The translations under genes were made by a program, and so were the position numbers. Shown piece after piece: positions 1 to 6,148 of a stretch of 11,038 bases of DNA (position 1 is the first letter of the stretch; every line of letters begins with the position of its first letter). The stretch comes from Pseudomonadota bacterium (GTDB lineage: Bacteria > Desulfobacterota > Syntrophia > Syntrophales > UBA5619): the NCBI GenBank assembly GCA_018827585.1, contig JAHJXP010000159.1, positions 1-11,038 of the forward strand. Reading direction: 5' to 3'. The notes under the pieces are model-generated. The model saw nothing but the letters and a program-made list of their open reading frames with translations. It had not been told where the DNA came from and searched no databases.

Positions 1-606
1 CACCGGGCAGGAGACCAGTCCCCCGACAACGCTCGGAAGCGCCCCTTCCATCCCGGCGACGACGATCAGGACGTTCGCCCGCATGATCCTCTCTTTCTGG
101 TCGAGCAGCCGGTGCAGGCCGGCAACGCCGACGTCGTAGGCGCGTTCGACCCGGCTCCCCATTGTCTCCGCCGTGACCGCGGCCTCCTCACCCACGGGGA
201 TGTCCGCCGTCCCCGCGCAGAGGACCATCACATATTTTTCATTCTCCCCGGGCTTGTCGGGTTTTGCCCCGGTCTTATCGACGACCAGGATGCGCGCCAG
301 CGGGTGATAGGTGCAGCCTTCGACGGCCGCGGCGATCCGCTCGGCGACCTCAGGCGCCACGCGGGTCGCGAGGACCTTCGCGTGATGTCCGGCCAGCCTC
401 TTGACGATCTCGACCGCCTGCTCGCAGGTCTTCCCCTGGCAGAAGACCACCTCCGGAAAGCCGGTGCGGATGCCGCGGTGCAGATCGAGCTTTGCGTACC
501 CGAAATCGTCATAGGGAAGCGTGCGCATGCTCTGGAGCGCCTGTTCGACCGACAGATCGCCGGATTTCACCCCTTCGAGAAGTCGTTTGAGCCGTTTTCC
601 GTCCAT
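1..606 (-). CDS. larB: LarB, nickel-pincer cofactor biosynthesis carboxylase (3' end missing)
   Basis: LarB carboxylates nicotinic acid adenine dinucleotide at C5 and releases AMP, giving pyridinium-3,5-biscarboxylate mononucleotide, the substrate of LarE. Reading down from the ATG at 606 gives 202 uninterrupted codons starting MDGKRLKRLLEGVKSGD, with the LarB-type N-terminal part (LRTLPYDDFGYAKLD, then R-G-FPEVVFCQGKT near residues 27-60). The PurE/AIR-carboxylase-like domain follows (VMVLCAGTADIPVGEEA, then VVAGMEGALPSVVGGL close to the edge). Compared with the usual length of about 250 residues, roughly the last 45-50 are missing because the window ends, not because the gene is broken. The ATG lies 1 nt after the larE stop, with AAGG about 9 nt upstream, so the pair is surely cotranscribed and probably translationally coupled. 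The identification is firm from sequence motifs and its partner gene. Confidence 0.93.
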   Translation of the reverse strand, partial: MDGKRLKRLLEGVKSGDLSVEQALQSMRTLPYDDFGYAKLDLHRGIRTGFPEVVFCQGKTCEQAVEIVKRLAGHHAKVLATRVAPEVAERIAAAVEGCTYHPLARILVVDKTGAKPDKPGENEKYVMVLCAGTADIPVGEEAAVTAETMGSRVERAYDVGVAGLHRLLDQKERIMRANVLIVVAGMEGALPSVVGGLVSCPV

Positions 607-607
607 A

Positions 608-1432
608 TCATGCCTTGTTCTTTCCGCCGAGAACGGCGTTCATGCTTCCCATCCGATAGCCGCTCAGGTCCAGCGTGGCGTAAAGGTACTCCAATGCCTT
701 GAACTTCTCTGCCACCTGCCGCCGTATCTCAGGCGAGGCCAGACGCGGGATCTCCTCCGGTTCAACCTCTATCCGCGCAATATCGCCATGGTGCCGGACC
801 CTCACCTGCCTGAACCCCAGCTCCTTCATGAACCGCTCCGCCTCGTCGAGACGCCGGAGGATATCGGGTTCGATCCGTGTCCCGTAGGGGATGCGTGACG
901 AGAGGCAGGCAAAAGAGGGCTTGTCCCAGGTCGGAAGCCCCTTCCGGCGCGAGATCTCCCGGATCTCGGCCTTGGTGAGGCCGGCCTCGCGCAACGGGCT
1001 CCTGACCCCGAGTTGGGCGGCGGCGCGGCTGCCGGGCCGGTAGTCGTCCAGATCGTCGACATTTGCGCCGTCGGCCACCCATTTGATGCCGTGCTCCCCG
1101 GCGATCCTGACGAGCTTGCCGAAGAGCTCCGCCTTGCAGAAAAAGCAGCGGTCGGGCGTGTTGGCCGCGAAGGCCTCGTCTTTTAGCTCATCCGTGTCGA
1201 TTTGGATGACGGCGAACCCCAGCTTGCCGGCCGTTTCCAGGGCTTCTTTGATCTCCGTTGCGGGGTAGGTTTCCGAGGAGGCCAGGACGCATAGAGCGCG
1301 GTTGCCCAGGACCTCCCCGGCCACGGCCGCCAGCAGTGTGCTGTCGCAACCGCCGGAGTAGCCGATGACCACGCCCCCCGTTTCCGTCAGCAGAGAGCGG
1401 AGCCGCTCGAGCTTCACTTCGATCGTTTCCAT
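608..1432 (-). CDS. larE: LarE, ATP-dependent sacrificial sulfur transferase
   Basis: LarE adenylylates the carboxylates of pyridinium-3,5-biscarboxylate mononucleotide and replaces oxygen with sulfur, one of the last steps before LarC inserts nickel. The 274-residue product has the PP-loop ATP-pyrophosphatase motif SGGCDS at residues 26-31, a RCFFCK motif at 95-100, and KPSFACLSSRIPYGTRI at 171-187. Cys176 sits where the sulfur-donating cysteine of the Lactobacillus plantarum enzyme is known to be. I see one cysteine in that segment, which fits the sacrificial-cysteine type better than an iron-sulfur-cluster type, but I cannot align it here. The start is the ATG at 1432. No closer start codon lies in frame, and the strong GGAGG upstream is 22 nt away and belongs to a small overlapping ORF. 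The gene precedes larB and has its own promoter at 1502-1530. Confidence 0.95.
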   Translation of the reverse strand: METIEVKLERLRSLLTETGGVVIGYSGGCDSTLLAAVAGEVLGNRALCVLASSETYPATEIKEALETAGKLGFAVIQIDTDELKDEAFAANTPDRCFFCKAELFGKLVRIAGEHGIKWVADGANVDDLDDYRPGSRAAAQLGVRSPLREAGLTKAEIREISRRKGLPTWDKPSFACLSSRIPYGTRIEPDILRRLDEAERFMKELGFRQVRVRHHGDIARIEVEPEEIPRLASPEIRRQVAEKFKALEYLYATLDLSGYRMGSMNAVLGGKNKA

Positions 1433-1449
1433 GTTTTCTGTCCGTTCAT
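1414..1449 (-). CDS. Putative 11-codon leader ORF overlapping the larE start
   Basis: A consensus ribosome site (GGAGG, then 5 nt) precedes an ATG at 1449 that is not in the larE frame. It encodes MNGQKTWKRSK and stops with TGA at 1414, 18 nt inside larE. The larE ATG itself lies within this small ORF, 17 nt downstream, with no good ribosome site of its own. Translation of the leader could therefore deliver ribosomes to larE by termination-reinitiation. The reading frame and spacing are seen in the sequence; the coupling role is inference. It could also be chance. Confidence 0.35.
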   Translation of the reverse strand: MNGQKTWKRSK

Positions 1450-1501
1450 ACTTGCCTCCCGGGTGGGATGCAACTGGTGGAAAGCCTTATTGGGCAGGGG
1501 A

Positions 1502-1530
1502 AGGATACGAAGAGAACTCCGGCATGTCAA
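1502..1530 (-). promoter_or_regulatory. Sigma70-like promoter of larE-larB
   Basis: On the minus strand there is a perfect -35 TTGACA (1525-1530), a 17-nt spacer and a -10 TATCCT (1502-1507, 4 of 6 consensus). Transcription would begin near 1495, leaving a leader of about 60 nt before larE. It sits in the 147-nt gap after the M28 gene, so lar expression need not depend on read-through from glk. No convincing terminator is visible between the M28 stop and this promoter. Confidence 0.6.
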
Positions 1531-1579
1531 CCTGTTTCTGCCGCGGGCGGAGCAAAGGACCAGCAACACGGGGGCTGTG

Positions 1580-2557
1580 TCAGGCGTCGCAGAGATCCGT
1601 AATCGTTTTCGACAGCCCCCTGAGGAGCCGGCCCATCCGGTCGAAATCGAGCGTCGCGATGGTGTCCCCTTCGCCGTGGTAGTTCGGGTTCCGGTAGAAG
1701 GCCGTGTCGGTGATCATCACCGCCGGCCAGCCCATCTTCCAGAAGGACCGGTGGTCGGAGAAGTCGACGCCGGGGACGAAGGCCGGCGCGGCGAGCGTCT
1801 CGACGGGGATATCGCACCCCTGCTTCAGCGATTCGGCGATCCGCCGGACGAGCCCCTTCGAATCGAGATTTCCCACCACGGCAATGAAATCCGGCGTCGT
1901 CGAGAACATCAGGCCCATCAGGGGGAGGGGAAAGGCCTGTCCCCCCTTCTGCTCGCTGTAGTATCCGAGCATCTCCAGGGAGATCATGGCGCTGATCCTC
2001 TCCCCGGCGGCCTTCGCCTCCCGGGCGCAGACCGCGCTTCCCATGAATTCAGTCCGAAAGACGGGCGGTTCCTCGAGTACGAAAAAGACCATCTTCAGCG
2101 TCCTGACGGGAGCGAAACCCTTCAGCAGCCGGCAGATCTCAAGCAGGACGGCCACGCCGCTCGCGTTGTCATCGGCGCCGGGTGTGCCGTCCACCGTGTC
2201 GTAGTGGGCCCCGACGAGGACAGTCTCATCCCTCTTCGCCGTCCCGGGGATCGTGACGATCACGTTGCTGAACGGCTTTCCCCGGTATTCGTAGGTCTGC
2301 AGGACGGGGTCGTAGCCGAGCGCCCCGAGCGCGGCGACGATATACCGCCGGGCAGCCTCGACGTTAGGGTAATCCAGGACACTGCGGGGGCCGATCCGGA
2401 CGCTCAGCTCTTCCACGTGGGCGCGGAGGCGGCCGCTCTCCTCGGGAGCAGTGACGGGCAAAGGAGGAGAAACGGAGGGGGTCCAGCGGATCCTCAGGAC
2501 GGAATAGGCCATCAGGGCGGCAATGCCCAGCAGGATGACAAGCAAGGCGGTGATCAT
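1580..2557 (-). CDS. M28-family zinc metallopeptidase, membrane-anchored
   Basis: Predicted aminopeptidase or carboxypeptidase of the M28 family (two-zinc aminopeptidase fold) facing the outside of the cytoplasmic membrane. The 325-residue product starts with a hydrophobic segment (residues 3-20, MITALLVILLGIAALMAYSV) and then a Pro-rich linker. The metal-binding pattern of the family follows: GAHYDT (His118), GADDNASG (Asp129/130), VLEEP (Glu162 as likely catalytic base, Glu163 as ligand), SLEMLGY (Glu195) and a C-terminal YHGEGDT (His294). Peptide specificity cannot be read from this. The ATG at 2557 is chosen. A TTG at 2569 would add LRKK, giving a more typical charged n-region, and overlaps the upstream stop as TTGA; it has GGGAGG just 3 nt before it. 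Either way the gene is translationally close to the MEMO-AMMECR1 gene, so the two are an operon. Confidence 0.88.
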   Translation of the reverse strand: MITALLVILLGIAALMAYSVLRIRWTPSVSPPLPVTAPEESGRLRAHVEELSVRIGPRSVLDYPNVEAARRYIVAALGALGYDPVLQTYEYRGKPFSNVIVTIPGTAKRDETVLVGAHYDTVDGTPGADDNASGVAVLLEICRLLKGFAPVRTLKMVFFVLEEPPVFRTEFMGSAVCAREAKAAGERISAMISLEMLGYYSEQKGGQAFPLPLMGLMFSTTPDFIAVVGNLDSKGLVRRIAESLKQGCDIPVETLAAPAFVPGVDFSDHRSFWKMGWPAVMITDTAFYRNPNYHGEGDTIATLDFDRMGRLLRGLSKTITDLCDA

Positions 2558-2565
2558 CTTTTTTC

Positions 2566-4089
2566 TCAAGGTCCTCCCTCGCCGAAGACGAGGGCCTGGA
2601 AGGTGGAGAACTGCGCCCCCTCGCGCCAGGCCCCGGCGGGAAGCCCGGCCTTCTGGCTGAGATGATTGAGCATCTCGTCCCTTCCCCACCCCTGCTCCGG
2701 GGCGACCTGGGGGAGAAAGACCGCCGACCGTCCCCCCTTTTGGAGAAGGACGCCGTCCCTGCCGACGACGATCTCGGCCGGGCCGGGGATCGGTTTCATC
2801 GGCGTCAGGACGGAGATGTCGATCTTGAGGTCGGGCAGTTCCCTGGGAGTGACGGGGCTGAAGCGGGAATCCTCGAAGGCGGATTGCAGGGCGATTGTCC
2901 CGACGAGGGTGGCCAGCGGGCGGTCCGGGATCATCCGGCCGATGCAGCCGCGCAGATTCCCACGCTTCTTTAGGGTGACAAAGATCCCCCGGCGTTCCAT
3001 CGCGGCGGGGCTGAATCCCCTCGGCAGGGGGACGGTCTGCGTCGAAAGGTAGCGGGAGATCGTCTCCCGCGCGAGCGTGAGGAGGGCCTTTTTGTCTTCC
3101 GGCGAGAGCTGCCAATTGGCGGCTGCCGACGTCGTCGGCGCGGACGCCGGGACTTTCTCCAGGCCGGAACCCAGAACGACTGCGCCGTAGCCGACGACCC
3201 GGTCCCGCTCTCCGACGGGGATATCCCCGGAATGGGCATAGCTGACGATCCTTCCGCCTTGCGCCCCAAGGGCCTTGGCGGCGGCCATCGCCGCCATGAT
3301 CGGGGCCTCGCCGCAGGCGCAGGTGGAGAGATTCGGAATGCGGCGGGCCATCTGGGACCGGACGGCTGTTTGGAGAGTCGCCGGGTTGAGCGTCGTGATC
3401 GCCTCCAGCGTCTTTCTGTCCACGACGGCGGCGTCATCAGCCGAAGGGTAGTGGGAGAGGTCGGAGCTTGCCACGATCAGCGCCCGGCGCCCCTTGAGGA
3501 CTTTGGCCAGAGCGGCGCCGAAGCGGGTGCAGAGGCCGACGTCCGCCTCGCCGACGATAGCCGGGATGATCTTTGCCTGTGGGAAGAGGATCTGGATGAA
3601 GGGGATCTGGACCTCGAGCGAGTGTTCGCGGAGGTGGGGTCCCCGGTCGGGTTTGCAGTCCGGGCATGCGGCGATCAGGGCGGAGACGGCCTCCCCGTCC
3701 ACCGGGACGGTTCCCAGGGGGGTCCGGAAGCCGCCGTCCGGGTACAGAGCGATCTTTCTAAGGGAAGGCGTCGTGTGGTTGGTTCCGAGGATCACCACCG
3801 TGTCATAGGTCCGGTCCCGGATCTGGCTGTAGCCGTCGGCGCAGATCTGGCCGGAATAGATGTAGCCGGCATGGGGGACGACGATGGCCAGAGGTTCCTT
3901 TGCCAGGGCAGGCAGGGCGTCCCGCATGAATTTCTCGACGGCGAGTCTCAGGGCGGATGCGGATTCCGGGTAGAACCTCCCGGCCACGGCGGCGGGGCGG
4001 ATATCGCCTCCGTCACCGCCAGCCGGGGAGGCCACGGTGAGTCCCAGTCCGAGGACGACGAACGGCAGGCCAAACGGCAGGGTTGTCAT
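2566..4089 (-). CDS. MEMO-AMMECR1 fusion protein (AmmeMemoRadiSam proteins B and A)
   Basis: This 507-residue protein joins two conserved domains of unknown biochemical role. Residues about 30-310 are a MEMO1-type domain, related in fold to LigB-type extradiol dioxygenases, with the conserved clusters VVPHAGYIYSG (His73), GTNHTTP (His105), REHSLEVQIPF (His156), SSDLSHY (His213) and CACGEAPI (Cys257/259). Residues about 327-503 are an AMMECR1 domain with LRGCIGR at 379-385. The start is the ATG at 4089, preceded by AAGGAG with 8 nt spacing; a longer in-frame reading from 4188 would run through this ribosome site. The N-terminus is hydrophobic (residues 4-20) and ends in an SPA-like cleavage site, suggesting export, although it has no Lys or Arg before the hydrophobic stretch. 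The radical-SAM partner that names this system is not in the window. The gene lies 82 nt after glk and abuts the M28 peptidase gene. Confidence 0.93.
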   Translation of the reverse strand: MTTLPFGLPFVVLGLGLTVASPAGGDGGDIRPAAVAGRFYPESASALRLAVEKFMRDALPALAKEPLAIVVPHAGYIYSGQICADGYSQIRDRTYDTVVILGTNHTTPSLRKIALYPDGGFRTPLGTVPVDGEAVSALIAACPDCKPDRGPHLREHSLEVQIPFIQILFPQAKIIPAIVGEADVGLCTRFGAALAKVLKGRRALIVASSDLSHYPSADDAAVVDRKTLEAITTLNPATLQTAVRSQMARRIPNLSTCACGEAPIMAAMAAAKALGAQGGRIVSYAHSGDIPVGERDRVVGYGAVVLGSGLEKVPASAPTTSAAANWQLSPEDKKALLTLARETISRYLSTQTVPLPRGFSPAAMERRGIFVTLKKRGNLRGCIGRMIPDRPLATLVGTIALQSAFEDSRFSPVTPRELPDLKIDISVLTPMKPIPGPAEIVVGRDGVLLQKGGRSAVFLPQVAPEQGWGRDEMLNHLSQKAGLPAGAWREGAQFSTFQALVFGEGGP

Positions 4090-4138
4090 GGCTTTTCTCC
4101 TTTCCTGATTTGACGACTTCGTATAGCTTGCCGGGCGA

Positions 4139-4169
4139 CCGCAGCGTCTCCCATTTTGGGGCGCTGCGG
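4139..4169 (-). other. Intercistronic hairpin between glk and the MEMO-AMMECR1 gene
   Basis: An 8-bp perfect inverted repeat (CCGCAGCG / CGCTGCGG) encloses a smaller CCC/GGG stem. It starts 3 nt after the glk stop codon. No T-run follows on the minus strand, so it is not a standard intrinsic terminator. Such structures often protect the 3' end of an upstream mRNA or give partial read-through, but that role is inferred. Confidence 0.5.
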
Positions 4170-4171
4170 AT

Positions 4172-5164
4172 TCATCCCCCCGGTTCATTCAGCCCGCGGG
4201 AGGCGGCCCCGAGCAGCGCGGCCTTCGGGTTGAGGATCACATGGACGGGAATCCGCTCCATGAGTTGCGAAAAGCGCCCCTTGCGGAGGAAGGCCTCCAG
4301 AAACGGCCCTCTGCCCAGAATGTTTGCGAGGCGGGGCGGGATGCCGCCCCCCAGATAGACGCCGCCCGTCGCCATGACCTTCAGGGCAAGATTCCCCGCC
4401 TCGGCGCCGAGGATGGAAACGAACATCTCCAGAGTCCCGAGGCAGAGGGGGCAGGGAGCGGCCGGATCAAGCGCCGCCTCGACAATGAGCGGGGTCCGGT
4501 CCTCCGCCCGGGCGAACCTCTCCGCCAGCCAGGGGGGCTCGGCGGCGTATCCTGTTTCTCTCAGATAGTCGTAGATGTTGGGGATGCCGCTTCCGGAGCA
4601 GACCCGTTCGCAACTGACGTGACCGTAGCGGGGGAACAGGTATTTGAGCAATCCGATCTGCGGATCGTCGGCCGGCGCGAAATCCGCGTGTCCCCCTTCG
4701 GAGGCGTGCACCCGGCAGCTCTCGCCTTCGCGGGTCAGGAACGCCTCTCCCAGGCCGGTCCCGGGGGCGATGATCGCCATTGCCCCGCCGGGGGCGGCCT
4801 TGCCTTCTTGGATGGTCAGCAGATCCTCTTCCCGCAGAAGGGGGATGGCGACGGCGACGGCCTCAATGTCATTGAGCAGGAGGACGGACCGGAGATTCAG
4901 GTTCCGGGTCAGTTCCGCCGAACGGATCGCCCAGGGGAGGTTGGTGACGGAGGCATCCTGGCCGAGGACGGGGCCGGCGACGGCTAAGACGGCATGCCCG
5001 GCCTTCACGCCCGCCCGGGCGCAAAACTCGGTGATGATCTCCGCTACGCTCCCGTAACGGCGGGAGGAAAAGGTCTCTTCGTGAAGCGGCGCGCGGGGGC
5101 CGGCATCCCGGGAGTAAATCCCCAGAATCGTCTTCGTTCCTCCGATGTCGCCGGCGATGAGCAT
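4172..5164 (-). CDS. glk: Glucokinase
   Basis: Phosphorylates glucose to glucose 6-phosphate with ATP in the cytoplasm. The product of about 330 residues begins MLIAGDIGGTKT, the phosphate-binding motif of the ASKHA sugar-kinase fold. It has VLAVAGPV and TNLPW near residues 60-80, a catalytic-site-type NDIEA near 100, the nucleotide-binding APGTGLGEA near 135, the Glk signature EGGHADFAP near 158, CSGSGIPNIYDYL near 187 and GGVYLGGGI near 268. This is the bacterial Glk family rather than the ROK family, because no zinc-binding CxCG motif is present. Two ATGs occur (5170 and 5164). The second has GAGG 9 nt upstream, the first only 3 nt, so 5164 is preferred. A frame open up to 5338 runs through the promoter and is not used. 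It is the first gene of the group leading to the fusion and peptidase genes. Confidence 0.93.
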   Translation of the reverse strand: MLIAGDIGGTKTILGIYSRDAGPRAPLHEETFSSRRYGSVAEIITEFCARAGVKAGHAVLAVAGPVLGQDASVTNLPWAIRSAELTRNLNLRSVLLLNDIEAVAVAIPLLREEDLLTIQEGKAAPGGAMAIIAPGTGLGEAFLTREGESCRVHASEGGHADFAPADDPQIGLLKYLFPRYGHVSCERVCSGSGIPNIYDYLRETGYAAEPPWLAERFARAEDRTPLIVEAALDPAAPCPLCLGTLEMFVSILGAEAGNLALKVMATGGVYLGGGIPPRLANILGRGPFLEAFLRKGRFSQLMERIPVHVILNPKAALLGAASRGLNEPGG

Positions 5165-5200
5165 GGTCATAATCCTCGCCCGTCGGTGTCGCGACCGCAC

Positions 5201-5213
5201 GCCGAAAATCGGC
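5201..5213 (-). other. Small hairpin in the glk leader
   Basis: GCCGA-AAA-TCGGC (plus strand) is a perfect 5-bp stem with a 3-nt loop, located 37 nt before the chosen glk start. It could fold in the glk mRNA leader. No known leader motif is recognised, and a stem this short can be chance. Confidence 0.25.
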
Positions 5214-5291
5214 CGCCGTTTCAATGTAGACCCCGATCCCCTCCCGGCTGTCGGCAGGAGCGGCGGTAAACACGTGAAGAACAAGAAATTG

Positions 5292-5338
5292 TCACGGATA
5301 CGTGATTTTTGATAGCACTGCCCGCGGCGGTCAGTCAA
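5292..5338 (-). promoter_or_regulatory. glk promoter with a palindrome at the start site
   Basis: The minus strand has -35 TTGACT (5333-5338), an 18-nt spacer and -10 TATCAA (5309-5314). Transcription would start near 5302. Exactly there lies the inverted repeat TCACG-GATA-CGTGA (5292-5305), and a related CACGTG occurs at 5271-5276. A repressor bound at the palindrome would block initiation, so it is a candidate operator. No regulator gene is nearby and the regulator is unknown. Promoter hexamers and palindrome are visible; regulation is inference. Confidence 0.5.
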
Positions 5339-5381
5339 GGAGAAAACGCCACCCGCCGATTGAATCTCTTCAGGTTATATT

Positions 5382-5437
5382 CCCCGAAGCTTGCTTCGTT
5401 CCTTGATGTCTTAGATACCCCGCAGCTTGCTGTGGGG
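5382..5437. repeat. Pair of REP-like palindromic repeats
   Basis: Two related palindromes share the core AGCTTGCT. The first is CGAAGC-TT-GCTTCG (5385-5398) and the second CCCCGCAGC-TT-GCTGTGGGG (5418-5437), a 9-bp stem with one G-T pair. Both are preceded by CCCCG, and the centres are 36 nt apart. They resemble dispersed extragenic palindromes that occur in many copies in bacterial genomes, including what I recall from deltaproteobacteria. Copy number cannot be judged from this window. Confidence 0.55.
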
Positions 5438-5446
5438 AGGTTCATT

Positions 5447-5494
5447 AGGGAGGGGAGAGGAGGGGAGAGGAGAGGAGAGGGGGGGGGAGGGGAA
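5447..5494 (+). repeat. 48-base polypurine tract with G-quadruplex potential
   Basis: The plus strand is uninterrupted purine from 5447 to 5494. It is built of GAGG/GGGGA units, with G runs of 3 (5448-5450), 4 (5452-5455), 4 (5462-5465), 9 (5479-5487) and 4 (5489-5492). The spacing allows a G-quadruplex on the plus strand, and the mirror-like purine content would also allow triplex DNA. It lies between the csp terminator and the glk promoter, outside coding sequence. Confidence 0.8.
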
Positions 5495-5530
5495 TTGTGC
5501 AGCGGGGACCCTCCTCGGGGACGGCTGCAT

Positions 5531-5570
5531 AAAAAAAGCGCCCCGCCGCCCTTCGCGGGCGACGGAGCGC
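5531..5570 (-). terminator. Rho-independent terminator of the cold-shock gene
   Basis: On the minus strand a 14-bp stem (5557-5570 with 5538-5551), with two G-U pairs and a 5-nt loop, is followed directly by seven T residues (5537-5531). It starts 21 nt after the csp stop codon. On the plus strand the two wobble positions become A-C mismatches and the T-run is interrupted, so the element is built for the minus-strand transcript. Confidence 0.9.
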
Positions 5571-5591
5571 CTCTTTTGTTCTACGAACCCA

Positions 5592-5792
5592 TTACAGGGC
5601 TCTTACGTTTTCCGCAGCCGGGCCTTTCTTGCCCTGCGCAACATCAAAACTGACGTGCTGGCCCTCGGTTAAAGTCTTGAAACCGCCGGCCTGAATGGCG
5701 CTGTAGTGAACGAACACATCGCCGCCTTCGGTCTTCTCGATAAAGCCGAAGCCCTTCTGCTCATTGAACCACTTCACTGTACCTTCTGACAT
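5592..5792 (-). CDS. csp: CspA-family cold-shock protein
   Basis: Single-stranded nucleic acid binding protein that melts RNA secondary structure in the cytoplasm. It is a single five-stranded OB-fold cold-shock domain of 66 residues, the standard family length, starting MSEGTVKWFNEQ. RNP1 is KGFGFI (about residues 13-18) and RNP2 is VFVHYSAI (about 26-33). The C-terminal half, GFKTLTEGQHVSFDV...GPAAENV, is typical. The start is the ATG at 5792, preceded by AAAGGAGG with 9 nt spacing; an in-frame ATG 9 nt further up would touch the ribosome site. The gene is monocistronic between a strong promoter and an intrinsic terminator. Which paralogue it is cannot be told, and the family is not always cold-induced. 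Confidence 0.97.
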   Translation of the reverse strand: MSEGTVKWFNEQKGFGFIEKTEGGDVFVHYSAIQAGGFKTLTEGQHVSFDVAQGKKGPAAENVRAL

Positions 5793-5954
5793 CCTATGCA
5801 TCCTCCTTTCTAAAAAATTTTTCAGTCGGATGAACACGATGACAGAAAGTAAAAACCGCCAAGACCCTTGGGAGCATGGCGGCCGCCTTTGCACTTCAAA
5901 ATGTCTATATCCAACTATCTGCTTACCCAGTGGACCGAGCCGGACCAAGGGTGC
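5793..5954 (-). promoter_or_regulatory. Long csp 5' leader with a terminator-like hairpin
   Basis: If transcription starts near 5954, the leader is about 160 nt, close to the long leader known for Escherichia coli cspA. It contains a palindrome GGCGGCCGCC (5878-5887) and a hairpin in which CCGCCA (5882-5877) pairs with TGGCGG (5861-5856), followed at once by five T residues (5855-5851). A nested CCAAG-GGT-CTTGG stem (5871-5859) lies within and competes with the outer arm. An A5T6 self-complementary stretch lies just before the ribosome site. The layout fits an attenuator or temperature-dependent fold. The pairing is visible; control is inference. Confidence 0.45.
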
Positions 5955-5960
5955 AGGGCG

Positions 5961-5989
5961 CTTGTACAAGGATAACGGGATAAAGTCAA
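5961..5989 (-). promoter_or_regulatory. Sigma70-like promoter of csp
   Basis: The minus strand has -35 TTGACT (5984-5989, 5 of 6), a 17-nt spacer and -10 TACAAG (5961-5966, 4 of 6). It is the best promoter match upstream of the cold-shock gene and implies a start near 5954. Confidence 0.55.
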
Positions 5990-6148
5990 GCATTATTTCC
6001 TGTATTTTGAAATATCCCTTGGCGGCCCGACATCAGAAGAACCATTTGACGATTTTGCTTTACTTTTACAGGCAATTCCACGACAATCGGTCTCGTAAAT
6101 CTCACCCGAGGTCCTGTCAGAGAAGTCCGATCGTCTAAAGGAGAGGCC
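5990..6148 (+). other. Gene-free divergent region upstream of the PAS/HD-GYP gene
   Basis: This stretch separates the csp promoter (minus) from the plus-strand signalling genes. It is more A+T-rich than its surroundings. A TTGACG at 6046-6051 could be a -35 element, but no good -10 lies at 16-18 nt, so the promoter of the downstream gene is not resolved. An AT palindrome-like TATTTTGAAATA occurs at 6003-6014. No small gene with a ribosome site is seen. Confidence 0.4.

Noticed and set aside
1463..2665. 400-codon open frame on the plus strand opposite the M28 gene
   Set aside because: It lies antisense to a well-supported gene, has no family-like motif or ribosome site, and its composition (Arg/Pro/Gly/Asp-rich) is typical of the opposite frame of G+C-rich genes.
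2558..3115. Upstream extension of the M28 reading frame to 511 residues
   Set aside because: The extra part is out of frame with, and wholly inside, the AMMECR1 domain; the hydrophobic anchor at 2557 marks the real N-terminus.
3232..4113. 293-codon plus-strand frame opposite the MEMO-AMMECR1 gene
   Set aside because: It is the complement of conserved MEMO motifs, shows no recognisable domain, and is explained by third-position G+C.
5309..5672. Small plus-strand frames between glk and csp
   Set aside because: They run through the promoter, the palindromes, the polypurine tract and the terminator stem, and have no ribosome site.
6046..6076. Promoter for the PAS/HD-GYP gene with -35 TTGACG
   Set aside because: No acceptable -10 hexamer lies at 16-18 nt spacing.
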